Counted from the first letter of the stretch, positions 19,770-28,837 are shown. The stretch: 64,000 nt of DNA from Granulicella sp. L60 (GCF_009765825.1 NZ_LMUR01000018.1:1908208-1972207); one strand, 5' to 3'. Program-made: numbers and translations. Notes: a model not told the origin generated them from the letters alone.

Positions 19770-20579
19770 CTAGCTGCCAGTACGAGTCCCATCCTCCACC
19801 GGCCCAGCACCCTCTACCGCAGCCGCCTCAGCCGCCTGCGCCGTACGAGCCATGTTCAAATGCTGCTCCATCATCAACCGCGCCTGCGCCGGATTGTGCG
19901 ACCGGATAGCCCGATAGATCTCCCGGTGCATCTCCGAAGACTCCTTCAGATCCTGCGCATTATCAATAGTTTGCCGCCGATTCGCATACAGGCTCGCCGT
20001 AATCGTCTCCATCAGCGCCGCCAGAATCGGATTCCCCGCAGCCCGCGCAATCGTCCGATGAAACCTCACATCGTGAATCAGGTACTCCTGCGGATCGTCC
20101 AACGACGCATACATCTCCGTCACCTCCTCCGCCAGCTCAGCGATGTGCTCGTCGGTAGCCCGCTCCGCAGCCAGCGCCGCCACATTCGACTCAATCACAA
20201 TCCGCGCCTCAAACATCTGCCACGGCAGAAATCCATGCAACGTCCCCAGTACGTCCAGCGAACTCGAATCCAGCGCCGGAGGCCCCGAAGACACAAACGT
20301 CCCCGCCCCATGCCTGCTCTTCAACACACCCATGGCAGACAAAAACCCAATGCCGGCACGCAGACTCGACCTGCTGATCTTCAGCTCCCGCGCAAGCTCA
20401 CGCTCTGGAGGCAAGCGGTCGCCCGGACGAACCGCACCCGAGCTGATCAGCGAACGGACATGCTCCACCACCTGCATCGTCAGTTGACTGTGCCCAACCA
20501 CCTCGTCTTCATTTTCTTTAGCAGCTTTTCTCACGCTGAAACTCTCCTTGCGCGCAAGTGAAATTCCTTGAATGGCCAT
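19770..20579 (-). CDS. FadR-subfamily GntR transcriptional regulator
   Basis: 269 residues. N-terminal winged helix (residues about 30-100): LTMQVVEHVRSLISSGAV, RLPPERELARELKISRSSLR, GVLKSRHGAGTFV. C-terminal all-helical FCD ligand domain (FEARIVIESNVAALAAERAT, HDVRFHRTIARAAGNPILAA, HREIYRAIRSHNPAQARLMM) with the Asp/His residues that usually hold a metal and bind an acid ligand. The gene lies 96 bp downstream of a hexuronate-type transporter gene on the same strand, so it probably controls uronate or aldonate use, by inference. A short extra N-terminal tail precedes the DNA-binding domain. Confidence 0.92.
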   Translation of the reverse strand: MAIQGISLARKESFSVRKAAKENEDEVVGHSQLTMQVVEHVRSLISSGAVRPGDRLPPERELARELKISRSSLRAGIGFLSAMGVLKSRHGAGTFVSSGPPALDSSSLDVLGTLHGFLPWQMFEARIVIESNVAALAAERATDEHIAELAEEVTEMYASLDDPQEYLIHDVRFHRTIARAAGNPILAALMETITASLYANRRQTIDNAQDLKESSEMHREIYRAIRSHNPAQARLMMEQHLNMARTAQAAEAAAVEGAGPVEDGTRTGS

Positions 20580-20675
20580 CCGGTTGGACGAAGAGTAACA
20601 CGCTCTGCTGGGTTTCGTTCATCAGACGCCAGTGCGCCGTGAACGTTACATCCAGCGCCTAAACGTTCCTGTCTA

Positions 20676-22019
20676 TCAGACCGCTTCTGCGGACTCAGGC
20701 ACGCCACTCACTCCAATCTTCGGTACAAGTATCTGAAAGATCGTCAACGCAATGATGTAAGCAAAGCTCGCCATGAAGAAGATCACCATCGGATGCAGCG
20801 CGAAGTAGTGCGAGACGATCCACGTAAACATCGCCCCTCCCAGCGCTCCCGCCGCTCCGCCGATGCCCACAACCGTCGAGACCGAAGTCGATGGAAACAT
20901 ATCCGACGGCGTAGAGAACAGATTCGCCGACCACCCCTGGTGCGCAGCCGCAGCCAGTGAAAACAGCGCAATCGCCGGCCATGCGTTATTCGGAGACAGC
21001 GTGTGCATATGCGGCACCAGCATGATCGGAAGCACCGCGACAGCGCAGATCAGCAGCGCAAACTTTCGGCCGCTGTTCACCGTATGCCCACGCTTCATCC
21101 AGAAGCCCGAGAGCCATCCACCCCCGATCGACCCCACGCTCGAGACGCTATAGATCACAATCAGCGGATACTTTGCGTGGTTCAGATCCAGCCCGTAGTT
21201 CTCATTCAGAAACTTCGGCAGATAGAAGAGATAGAACCACCACACAGGGTCTGTAAGTCCCTTACCCAGCGAAAAAGCATAGAGACCCCGATTGGTAATG
21301 AGCCGCCCCAGCAGCGGACCACCCTGCGTAACGGGCACAAGCCGTTCCTGCGTAAACGTGGATGCGCGACGAAGCTTGTTATAAGGAAAGATCAGCCAGA
21401 CAACCAGCCAGCACAGCCCCATCGACCCGGTACACAAAAACGCCGAGCGCCAGCCAAAACGAGACGTCACTGCCGCAATAAGAATAGGCGCGATAAAGAA
21501 AGAGGCGTTGGTCCCAGAGTTGAACAAGCCCGTAGCAAGCGCCCGCTCCTCGCTGGGAAACCACTCTGTAGTCGCCTTGATGGCAGCAGGGAAGTTGCCC
21601 GACTCGCCAAGCCCAAGCAGCGCACGCGCAATACAGAATCCAATCACCGACGCGACCAGCGCATGGCCCATGGAAGCGCAAGCCCACACCAGGATCGCAG
21701 CCGCGTAACCGATCTTCGTCCCCACCTTGTCGATGATGCGCCCAGCTGTCAGCAGGCCAATGCCATACGCGATCTGGAAGCACTCGATGATGTGGCCGTA
21801 GTTCAGGTTATAGGCAGATTGCAGCTTGGCGTCGAGCCCCGGAACCCAGCCCATGAACGGCAGGTGCAGCAGCGGTTCGATCAGCGAGAGCACCGACCGG
21901 TCCATGTAGTTGATGGTGGTCGCCGCGAACAGAAGCGCGCAGATAAACCATCTCATGTTGGCGTTCTCGGGAGCGGAGGTAAAGCCCGAATCACGCGGAC
22001 TGGCGGTTTGGATCGACAT
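20676..22019 (-). CDS. MFS transporter, ACS family, hexuronate-type
   Basis: 447 residues with about twelve membrane helices. Family marks: NYMDRSVLSLIEP in helix 1, GRIIDKVGTKIGYAAA (the MFS loop 2-3 motif), and LLGLGESGNFPAAIKATTEWFPSEERALATGLFNSGTN, close to the ExuT/GudP signature (contiguous pieces GESGNFPAAIKAT and ERALATGLFNSG). A proton symporter for galacturonate, glucarate or related acids is the likely role. Upstream of the FadR-type regulator on the same strand. The exact sugar acid cannot be fixed from sequence. Confidence 0.9.
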   Translation of the reverse strand: MSIQTASPRDSGFTSAPENANMRWFICALLFAATTINYMDRSVLSLIEPLLHLPFMGWVPGLDAKLQSAYNLNYGHIIECFQIAYGIGLLTAGRIIDKVGTKIGYAAAILVWACASMGHALVASVIGFCIARALLGLGESGNFPAAIKATTEWFPSEERALATGLFNSGTNASFFIAPILIAAVTSRFGWRSAFLCTGSMGLCWLVVWLIFPYNKLRRASTFTQERLVPVTQGGPLLGRLITNRGLYAFSLGKGLTDPVWWFYLFYLPKFLNENYGLDLNHAKYPLIVIYSVSSVGSIGGGWLSGFWMKRGHTVNSGRKFALLICAVAVLPIMLVPHMHTLSPNNAWPAIALFSLAAAAHQGWSANLFSTPSDMFPSTSVSTVVGIGGAAGALGGAMFTWIVSHYFALHPMVIFFMASFAYIIALTIFQILVPKIGVSGVPESAEAV

Positions 22020-22197
22020 TTAGTTGCAACTCCCGCGTATATGTTGGTCGGCCTGCGCTTGGAGGAAACTCGCGCCCTGCAAATCGGTTGAAGGTTGTCG
22101 TTGATGAGAATAGTCGTTCTTGGCCTATCGGTGTCAAGCAGATTGGTTTAGGGCAGTGGGGTCAGCTTGAAGACAGATGCAAACGCATGTTGCCGAA

Positions 22198-22258
22198 AAT
22201 GCCGTTTTGCGGAAACGACGGTGACTATCACTACCGCCAAGCCGACATATCGGTACTG
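22198..22258. repeat. Short dispersed palindromic repeat, chromosomal copy
   Basis: Intergenic copy of a degenerate repeat also found several times after 34 kb. It contains GCCGACATATCGGTACT (22,241-22,257), identical to 39,248-39,264, and TGCCGTTTTGC comparable to the ACGCCGTTTTC part of other copies. It lies in the 285-bp spacer between the transporter start and the hydrolase stop; I see no gene in the rest of that spacer. Confidence 0.6.
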
Positions 22259-22304
22259 GTCTGTGGGATAGGTAAATCCGCCGATTTGGAAGCTGGTTTG
22301 GTTA

Positions 22305-23225
22305 CTAACTTTTCAGCGCCTCGACGATTTCGGAGAGGTGGTTGCACGGAGCAGAGAGATGCCCGTCGTCGGGCCATACCGTCAGGGTGGCGCCCGGAAT
22401 CTCGGCGGTGTAAGCCTTCACTAGGGCCAGAGGAACATTTCGATCCAGACCACCGTGGAAAGCGCGAACCGGTACACGAATGCTTGTGTGGTCGAAATCA
22501 AATGGACGCACATACATCCGAGCATCCCACTCCACTCCTTTTGTGCCGTTGCGGAGGGCTTCCGTCGTCGCCGCGGAAGTTGCCCGCATGCGGCCTGGAA
22601 CGGACAGTGCCGCCACGTCTGGAGGCGGCAGCATGGAACGCAGTTTTTTGAGATCGTTTGCCGAAGGCGAATCGGATGCAGCAGAATCAGACTTGGCGCT
22701 TGATCCGGACTTTCGCATCGCCGTGAGCATCAGTCGAAGCCCCGGAGTGAACGAGCGGGCAAACATCCAGAAGAGCCGATTGACGAAAGGGAGATTCGCC
22801 TTCACCTCCGGGGCGTCCATTCGCCAACCTCCCGAAACGACTGCGGCAACGGTCACTCTCTCCGGGATGAGAGCCGCGCATGCCACGACATAGGGGCCTC
22901 CCCCCGAATTACCCAAAAGGGCGAAGGTCGGCCATGCAAGATGGTCCGCAAGGTGAACGATGTCGTTTACCCAGTCCTCGAAGCTGCGCGACGGCTGGAA
23001 ATCAGAAAGGCCGATTCCGGGTCGATCGGGAGCGATAATGCGGAGACCTGTGGAGGACAATTGATCACCGAACATCCCCGGTTCAAGGCGCGAGGAGGGG
23101 CAACCATGGAAATAAAAGACTGGAAGTCCATCCGGATGCCCGTACTCCGCCCAGCAAAGTTTCCGGCCATCAGGAAGGACCAATTGCTCGTTCAGGCTTG
23201 CCATATCGAGGTATCTTATCGTCAT
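22305..23225 (-). CDS. Alpha/beta hydrolase
   Basis: 306 residues. The fold is shown by FYFHGCPSSRLEPGMF (oxyanion-hole HG), RIIAPDRPGIGLSDF, the nucleophile elbow GNSGGGP (Ser), an acid-turn region FHGGLDRNVPLALVKAY, and WPDDGHLSAPCNHL with the catalytic His. The nucleophile context G-N-S-G-G is of the esterase/lipase or epoxide-hydrolase-like type. Substrate unknown. An internal Met at residue 7 is an alternative start. It is divergent from the orphan transcription unit that begins near 23,289. Confidence 0.88.
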   Translation of the reverse strand: MTIRYLDMASLNEQLVLPDGRKLCWAEYGHPDGLPVFYFHGCPSSRLEPGMFGDQLSSTGLRIIAPDRPGIGLSDFQPSRSFEDWVNDIVHLADHLAWPTFALLGNSGGGPYVVACAALIPERVTVAAVVSGGWRMDAPEVKANLPFVNRLFWMFARSFTPGLRLMLTAMRKSGSSAKSDSAASDSPSANDLKKLRSMLPPPDVAALSVPGRMRATSAATTEALRNGTKGVEWDARMYVRPFDFDHTSIRVPVRAFHGGLDRNVPLALVKAYTAEIPGATLTVWPDDGHLSAPCNHLSEIVEALKS

Positions 23226-23288
23226 CCTTCAGGCATGTGACCGCCAAAGTTTGTAGTCTAAGGATAGGTCCCGACAAACGCGCTTCTG

Positions 23289-23317
23289 TTGACCAATTCG
23301 ACCCGATTTCTTAAAAT
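23289..23317 (+). promoter_or_regulatory. Sigma-70-type promoter of an orphan transcription unit
   Basis: TTGACC (23,289-23,294), a 17-bp spacer, then TAAAAT (23,312-23,317). Transcription should begin near 23,324. No recognised gene follows before the terminator at 23,518-23,545. Confidence 0.6.
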
Positions 23318-23323
23318 TCCGCT

Positions 23324-23545
23324 TTTCAGCAACTTCACTTATTCAGTTCAAAATGACTCACTATCAGCTTTTGCATTGTGAGACCGGCAGAAGCAATCCG
23401 ACCATTCTCTCCATAAGCTCCTGTCAAGCCCCAAATCATCTAAAACCCGCGCCAGACGCGGACATTCTCATGACGTACTAGTTATGCCCTAACCGCTATA
23501 CTGTATATAGAACGTAGAAAAGCCCCGAAAACTTCGGGGCTTTTT
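23324..23545 (+). ncRNA. Candidate small RNA or small-protein transcript
   Basis: About 220 nt between a good promoter and a strong intrinsic terminator. It contains a small hairpin (CCGCG/CGCGG at 23,447-23,461). It could also encode a 42-residue peptide from ATG 23,353 to TAG 23,481, but no ribosome site precedes that ATG and the product has no recognisable feature, so an untranslated RNA is equally likely. No match to a known RNA class is apparent by eye. Confidence 0.4.
23518..23545 (+). terminator. Intrinsic terminator
   Basis: A 12-bp perfect stem (AAAAGCCCCGAA with TTCGGGGCTTTT) and 3-base loop, followed by T residues. The A-run on the left makes it work on both strands, but the only transcript pointing at it is the orphan unit on the plus strand. 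Confidence 0.9.
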
Positions 23546-23724
23546 CCATTCTCGCGCTAAACCGTTTAGAAAGAAATATTTACCCGCAACCCACATCGAA
23601 TGAATATTTTGCAAGGAGCGAAAATCGCAAATCGTTCAAAGCGGACGATTTAGTTACACCCACCCCCAGGGGAGGGGGTACCCCCGGTGGCCTTGGCTGA
23701 CCACAAGCGACGTAGAATTTAGGC

Positions 23725-26010
23725 ATGGACTCTCCTGCAACTGGTAAGCGCGGCCTCCGACTGCGCAGTGAGAGTGTCCACGTTGCAGGCGCAGACCGGG
23801 AGCTACACCCGCCTCCAGCCTGGATGACTGGTCTCCGCAGGGGCCTGATCGTTCTGGCCCTGCTTTATGCACTGATAGCCGGACTAAAAACCGTCGTTGA
23901 CTTCGATCTCGGCTGGCAGATGGCGACCGGCCGTTACCTTCTCCAGCACCACGCCGTACCTCGAACGGACGTGTTCTCCTACACCGCCCGTGGCGTCGAG
24001 TGGATCTATCCGGTTCTGTCCGGCATAGTTTTTTACCTTCTTCATCAGGTTGGCGGATACGCAGCCATCTCCTGGCTGTGTGCTCTGGCCTGTGTCGGCT
24101 GTACGGCTGTTCTGATCTATCGACGCAGTCTGGGCGCAATCGTTCTCGCGGTACTCGCCGTCCCGGTGCTGGCCTCGGAGACGCTGCCTCGCGCAAGCCT
24201 CTTCACGATGCTCCTCTTCACCTGCTTCGCCAGAATCCTGCTGGAGCACTTCGAAGATCGTCGCGCCCCGCTCTGGCTCCTGGCTCCGCTCATGGTGCTC
24301 TGGGTCAACCTTCACACCGGGTTCGTCGCAGGGATCGCCCTGATCGCCGCGTACCTGATCGTAGAGGCACTGGAGACGCCGTTTCCTCTGCGCCGCCAAG
24401 CAGCCATCGCCCGCGTCCGCCGCGCAGCTCCATGGCTGACAGCCGCAGTCGCAGCAACGATCCTGAATCCGTGGGGAACTCGCATCTTCGCCGCAGTCGC
24501 AAGACAGCAGGCGGTGACGCAGCAGCAGAGCGCGTTCCTGGAAGAGTGGGCGCCGGTCAAGGCAGCGGATGCGCTCCAGGAGCTGGGCTGGAGAGATCCC
24601 GAGAGCGCGCATTGGTGGCTGCTCGCCTTCGGTGTCGTGATGGCGCTGATCTGCCTGTGGCGGCGTCGCTTAGGCCCAGCACTCGTGCTGTTCGCAGCTG
24701 CCTATGCGTTCGTCAGACATCAGCGCATGGAAGGCCCATGCATCGTTGTTCTATGCCTCATCGGCGGCTCTGCTATCTCCAGCGCCGCCAGCCTGAACCT
24801 GTCTCTCTGGCGCAGGAAGACTCTCGCCATCGGAGCAGCGTCGCTGCTCACGATCCTGGTCGCCGTCCGCTGCTTCGACCTGATCACGAACCGCACCTAC
24901 ATCTCCTCGGGAGCGATCACGCTCTTCGGCAGCGGCCCATCCTGGTGGCTTCCGAAGAACGCAACCGACTTTCTCCTTCAACATCATCTCCCCGGTGAAG
25001 TCTTCTCCAACTTCAACCTGAGCAGCTACCTCGTATGGCAGTTAGGACAACAATATCCCGACTTCGCGGACGGACGTTACATCCCATTCGGCGAGAGACT
25101 ATTCGACGAGCAGCGCACGCTGACCAGTCTTCCACTGGACTCGCCAGAGTGGACGCGAGCCGCCGACACTAACCACATCAACACCGTCATCTTCCCCATC
25201 TCGCGCATCTTCGCTCTGGGAGAGTTTCCTCTACTCGCCGACTGCCAGAGCAAGCAATGGACGCCAATCTACCTGGACACTACCGCCATCATCTTCCAAC
25301 GCAATAACCCCGGCCCACGTCCGCCGTCGATCGACTGCAACAAACAAAATCTTCTCCCATCAGCGGAACCAGATGGAAACAGCTATCGCCAACGAGCAGA
25401 GCGTTATCAGATATTCGCTAACGCAAGTGGAATCTACTCGCTGCTCGGGCGTTTCAACGAGGCAGACGAGGCAGCGAATCTCGCATCGGCGATCTATCCC
25501 AACGATCCGACTCTCCTGCTCATCCGCGCGCAAACAGCGCTGGACCTGAAGCAGTACGACGAATCGGAGCAAGAACTTCAGGCTGCGATCAACCTAAAGC
25601 AGACCGACGCTGTCTGGTACGATCTCGCGCTGCTGTATATCAATGAGCATCGCTATCCAGAAGCCGTCGAAGCGCTACAGAAGTCTGCGCACTTCTCTCG
25701 TGAGGACTACGAACGGCATCTCCTGATCGGCAAGATCCTTCTGGCAGAGCAGCAGTCACAACAAGCCCTGAATGCTCTCTCTGAGGCCGCTCATGAGAGC
25801 CCCTATCGTGAAAGCGCTACATCCGCCGCAGTCGAGTTCAACGCACAGATCGCAGAGGCGCAGGCCGCTGCGTATATGCAGATGAAGCAGCCAGAGCGTG
25901 CTGTGGAGCTGCAACGCCTCGCGGTCCGGCTAACTCCCGAGAGTGTCCAGAGGAAGAAGGTGCTTGCAGACGACTGTCAGGCAGCCGGAATTACCTGCTC
26001 GATCCCATAG
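23725..26010 (+). CDS. GT-C-like polytopic membrane protein with C-terminal TPR domain
   Basis: 761 residues. A basic N-terminus leads into about ten membrane helices. Between helices 1 and 2 is DFDLGWQMATGRYLLQHHAVPRTDVFSYTARG (key parts: DLGWQMATGRYL and PRTDVFSYT), a signature I know from acidobacterial GT-C-fold proteins, where the first Asp would be catalytic. A large extracytoplasmic segment follows, then TPR repeats from about residue 560 (FNEADEAANLASAIYPNDPT, YDESEQELQAAINLKQTDAV, YPEAVEALQKSAHFSREDYE). Likely a lipid-linked sugar transferase or surface-polymer protein; substrate unknown. A 12-bp palindrome (GGGGGTACCCCC, 23,674-23,685) lies upstream. Confidence 0.75.
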   Translation: MDSPATGKRGLRLRSESVHVAGADRELHPPPAWMTGLRRGLIVLALLYALIAGLKTVVDFDLGWQMATGRYLLQHHAVPRTDVFSYTARGVEWIYPVLSGIVFYLLHQVGGYAAISWLCALACVGCTAVLIYRRSLGAIVLAVLAVPVLASETLPRASLFTMLLFTCFARILLEHFEDRRAPLWLLAPLMVLWVNLHTGFVAGIALIAAYLIVEALETPFPLRRQAAIARVRRAAPWLTAAVAATILNPWGTRIFAAVARQQAVTQQQSAFLEEWAPVKAADALQELGWRDPESAHWWLLAFGVVMALICLWRRRLGPALVLFAAAYAFVRHQRMEGPCIVVLCLIGGSAISSAASLNLSLWRRKTLAIGAASLLTILVAVRCFDLITNRTYISSGAITLFGSGPSWWLPKNATDFLLQHHLPGEVFSNFNLSSYLVWQLGQQYPDFADGRYIPFGERLFDEQRTLTSLPLDSPEWTRAADTNHINTVIFPISRIFALGEFPLLADCQSKQWTPIYLDTTAIIFQRNNPGPRPPSIDCNKQNLLPSAEPDGNSYRQRAERYQIFANASGIYSLLGRFNEADEAANLASAIYPNDPTLLLIRAQTALDLKQYDESEQELQAAINLKQTDAVWYDLALLYINEHRYPEAVEALQKSAHFSREDYERHLLIGKILLAEQQSQQALNALSEAAHESPYRESATSAAVEFNAQIAEAQAAAYMQMKQPERAVELQRLAVRLTPESVQRKKVLADDCQAAGITCSIP

Positions 26011-26019
26011 GCATCCGCG

Positions 26020-27246
26020 ATGCACGGTATCATCTCTGACGTGAGCACAGAACGCATTGGTATAGCGCAGATGATGGAGCGATTGCGGGGCGGCGAGGTG
26101 CGGGCGCTGGCTCGAGCAGTGTCGATCGTGGAGGACGGCGGAGCCGCTGCTGTGGAGTTGCTGGTGGCTTGTCGCGCCTCTGGTGCGGGCGCGTTGCGGG
26201 TTGGAGTCACCGGACCTCCCGGTGCCGGAAAGAGCACGTTGGTGGACCAGATGGCGAGGTTGCTGACAGCGGAGGGGCAGAAGGTTGGCGTAGTGGCGAT
26301 CGACCCTTCGAGTCCGTATACGGGCGGAGCGCTGCTGGGAGACAGGATTCGGATGCAGGGTGCGCTTAGGACGAGCGAGGGTGACGCGGGATTGTTTATA
26401 CGCAGCATGGCCTCGCGCGGCGCTATGGGCGGGTTGACCCGAGCGGCCGCTGATGTATGTACGGTGATGGAGGCGGCGGGAAGGCAGACCATCCTGATCG
26501 AGACGGTGGGTGTAGGGCAGGACGAGGTGGATGTGATTGGTCTCGCGGACGTGACGGTATTGGTGCTGGTGCCCGGAATGGGGGACGAGGTCCAGAGTCT
26601 GAAGGCTGGGGTGATGGAGGTTGCGGATATCTTTGTGGTGAATAAGGCGGACCGGGGCGGTGCGGAACTGGTGGAGCAGGAGATTGTTGCGATGCAGGGG
26701 CTGGGCGGTGGTGGCTCCGGATGGACGGCTCCGGTGGTGAGGACGGCTGCGTCTACCGGTGATGGGGTGGGGGAGTTGATAGAGACGGTACGGCGGTGCG
26801 CAGAGGTGAAGAAGTTGGAGCCGCGAGTGCGCGATGGCAGGGTGCAGACGGGTGGGCTGCGGCTAGATCACCTTGGTGTTGCGGTAAAGAGCATTGCGGC
26901 TGCGCGGGGATTTTATGAGGCGCTGGGGATGGTGGTGAGCCATGAGGAGACGGTGGAACATGAGCAGGTGAAGACAGCCATGCTTCCGCTGGGAGAGAGC
27001 AGGATCGAGTTGCTGGAGGCAACACAGGAGGACTCGACGATTGGCAGGTTTTTGGCAAAGCGCGGGGAGGGATTGCACCATGTTGCCGTGCATGTGGATA
27101 GGGTGGATGCGATGTTTGCTCGGTTGATCGCTCAGGGAGTGAGGCTGACGAGCGATGCGGTAAGGGTTGGGGCTGGCGGACATCGATATTTTTTTGTGCA
27201 TCCGGCTAGTACGGGCGGTGTGCTGCTTGAGATTGTGGGGGAGTGA
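26020..27246 (+). CDS. MeaB/ArgK GTPase fused to methylmalonyl-CoA epimerase
   Basis: 408 residues, two full domains in one frame. Residues about 1-275 are a MeaB-type G3E GTPase that protects and loads B12-dependent methylmalonyl-CoA mutase: Walker A GPPGAGKST at 65-73, VVAIDPSSPYTGGALLGDRIRM, FIRSMASRGAMGG, ETVGVGQDEVDV, and NKADRGGAE (base specificity). Residues about 283-408 are a VOC-fold methylmalonyl-CoA epimerase: LDHLGVAVKSIAAARGFYEALG, GLHHVAVHVD and HPASTGGVLLEI, with the His/Glu metal ligands in place. The mutase itself is not in the window. Overlaps tsaB by four bases. Confidence 0.92.
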   Translation: MHGIISDVSTERIGIAQMMERLRGGEVRALARAVSIVEDGGAAAVELLVACRASGAGALRVGVTGPPGAGKSTLVDQMARLLTAEGQKVGVVAIDPSSPYTGGALLGDRIRMQGALRTSEGDAGLFIRSMASRGAMGGLTRAAADVCTVMEAAGRQTILIETVGVGQDEVDVIGLADVTVLVLVPGMGDEVQSLKAGVMEVADIFVVNKADRGGAELVEQEIVAMQGLGGGGSGWTAPVVRTAASTGDGVGELIETVRRCAEVKKLEPRVRDGRVQTGGLRLDHLGVAVKSIAAARGFYEALGMVVSHEETVEHEQVKTAMLPLGESRIELLEATQEDSTIGRFLAKRGEGLHHVAVHVDRVDAMFARLIAQGVRLTSDAVRVGAGGHRYFFVHPASTGGVLLEIVGE

Positions 27247-27899
27247 TGAAGGTGTTGCTGATCAATACGGCTGGCGGTGAGGGAAGCGTTGCGCTGGCGG
27301 ATACGGAGGTGATTACTGCCGAGGTGCTGCCGGGAAGGAGTTCGTCGGAGCGGCTGGTGCCAGTGGTGCGCGAGTTGATGGCGGAGCGGGGCTGGCAGCT
27401 GGGCGAGCTGACGGCTGTGGTCGTGGTGAGTGGGCCGGGGTCGTTTACCGGTGTGCGGGTGGGGCTGAGCGCGGCGAAGGGTTTTGTAGAGGCCGGTGGA
27501 GTGCCGTTGATCGCGTTATCGCGTCTGGCGCTGGTCGCTGCGGCTGCAGGAGGCGATGGACCGGTGCTTGCAGTGCTTGATGCAGGGCGCGGAGAGTTTT
27601 ATTTTGGAGAGTATCTGGGACGGCGGTGCGTGCGGGAGGCGTTGCTTTCTGCTGAAGAGGTTATCTCTGCTGATGCTGGTGGGTTGGTGGTGACTTGCGA
27701 GGCGAAGGTAATGGAGTCTCTGGGGGTGCTGGAACTCCGGCTGGTGAGTGAGCCTCTGGCGGGAGATGCTCTGCCTTTTGCGCTTGAGAGGATTGCAGTA
27801 GGTGAGTTTGACGATGCGGCTTCTGTGGATGCGAATTATCTGCGGCGGACCGATCTTGAGATTTTTGCGAAGACGGCACCGCAGAAGGCTGCACGATAA
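27243..27899 (+). CDS. tsaB: tRNA threonylcarbamoyladenosine biosynthesis protein TsaB
   Basis: Partner of TsaD in making t6A at position 37 of ANN-decoding tRNAs. 218 residues, ASKHA fold: LLINTAGGEGSVAL at the start, then SSERLVPVVRELM, and VVVSGPGSFTGVRVGLSAAKGF, the TsaB hallmark. It overlaps the MeaB-epimerase gene (ATGA) and ends one base into the rimI start (overlap at 27,899). The tsaB-rimI pairing is a common bacterial arrangement. No TsaD is present here. Confidence 0.94.
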   Translation: MMKVLLINTAGGEGSVALADTEVITAEVLPGRSSSERLVPVVRELMAERGWQLGELTAVVVVSGPGSFTGVRVGLSAAKGFVEAGGVPLIALSRLALVAAAAGGDGPVLAVLDAGRGEFYFGEYLGRRCVREALLSAEEVISADAGGLVVTCEAKVMESLGVLELRLVSEPLAGDALPFALERIAVGEFDDAASVDANYLRRTDLEIFAKTAPQKAAR

Positions 27900-28387
27900 T
27901 GGAGGACAAGTTACGGATTCGGGCTGCGGTTGCTGCGGATCTGGGCGGGGTCTTCGAATTGGAGCGAGGTGCGGCAGAGGCCCCGCACTGGACTGAGGGT
28001 GAATATGCGGCGATTGTCGGTGTGGAGGATGATGCTGGCTTAGTGCAGCGGTGTCTATTGGTTGCGGAGAGGGATGAAAGGCTGGTCGGGTTTGCAGTGG
28101 GGAAGGTGATTGGGGCAGGGGTGGGCGTGGGTGAGTTGGAGAGTGTGGCGGTTGATGCGGTTGCGCGGCGGATGGGGGTCGGCAGGACGTTGTGTGTGGC
28201 AGTGATCGGGTGGTGCCGGGAGCGGGGCGCGGAGGCGATGGAGCTTGAGGTGCGGGCTGGGAGCGAGGGTGCGATTGCGTTATATCGGTCGCTGAGGTTT
28301 GCGGAGGTGGGGCGGCGCGGAAAGTACTATCGTGCGCCGGCGGAGGATGCTGTGCTGATGCGGCTTGAGTTAGTTGGGGACGAGTAA
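27899..28387 (+). CDS. rimI: Ribosomal protein S18 alanine N-acetyltransferase-like GNAT protein
   Basis: 162 residues, GNAT fold. LRIRAAVAADLGGVFELE opens the domain; the acetyl-CoA site is VDAVARRMGVGRTLCVAVI (pattern R-R-x-G-V/I-G); the C-terminal SEGAIALYRSLRFAEVGRRGKYY matches RimI, which acetylates the N-terminus of S18. Its place directly after tsaB supports rimI over other GNATs. The domain is slightly less conserved than enterobacterial RimI, so substrate remains inferred. Confidence 0.85.
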   Translation: MEDKLRIRAAVAADLGGVFELERGAAEAPHWTEGEYAAIVGVEDDAGLVQRCLLVAERDERLVGFAVGKVIGAGVGVGELESVAVDAVARRMGVGRTLCVAVIGWCRERGAEAMELEVRAGSEGAIALYRSLRFAEVGRRGKYYRAPAEDAVLMRLELVGDE

Positions 28388-28519
28388 TCCACAGATCTGC
28401 TATCGTCGGCGCGGTTGCCGGTGCTCCACAGGCTGTGATAGCGTGTTCGCCAATTGGTGATCCGCCGAGCGGTGGTTTGCCAATCGTTTCGATGTCGCTG
28501 TTGCCGGAGGTACTCTCTC

Positions 28520-28738
28520 GTGCAGACTGCAAAGTTTACGGAACTCCCCAAGCCCTCGTCGCTTCCTTCTATCCAACAACTGACACAAGAGCACAGCCTG
28601 TATGCGCGCAGGCTGGATACGCTGCGTGCGAAGATGTTTTTGACCGAGCCAGAGAAGCTGGAAGAGGTTCGGTTGAAAAAGTTGAAACTGAGTTTGAAGG
28701 ACGAGATGGAGAGGCTGCGGCGGTTGGGCGGCTCGTAG
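28520..28738 (+). CDS. YdcH/DUF465-like small coiled-coil protein
   Basis: 72 residues from a GTG at 28,520, chosen because GGAGG (28,506-28,510) lies 9 bases upstream; a longer frame from 28,454 begins with a Cys/Arg-rich stretch that looks non-coding. The product is a helical hairpin: SIQQLTQEHSLYARRLDTLR then EKLEEVRLKKLKLSLKDEM ending ERLRRLGGS, the DUF465 pattern (H-x(5)-L, then K-LKxxD-x-I/M). Function in bacteria is unknown. Just upstream of psd. Confidence 0.72.
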   Translation: MQTAKFTELPKPSSLPSIQQLTQEHSLYARRLDTLRAKMFLTEPEKLEEVRLKKLKLSLKDEMERLRRLGGS

Positions 28739-28837
28739 CTCCATCTGGTCCTGAAGTAGGCGGCGAGAGGGTGAGCGTGCACAGAAGGTGTTTGGGCGCC
28801 GGGCGAAGGTGTGCGTGGCCCTATAATTGAGTCACTT

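Noticed and set aside
22088..22651. 187-codon plus-strand frame
   Set aside because: Starts in the spacer, runs through the repeat and into the antisense of the hydrolase gene; no ribosome site.
27516..28532. 338-codon minus-strand open frame rich in Pro/Ser/Gln
   Set aside because: Opposite tsaB and rimI, both well supported; no domain seen.
28822..28827. TATAAT box just before psd
   Set aside because: No -35 at a suitable distance, and psd probably belongs to the upstream run.
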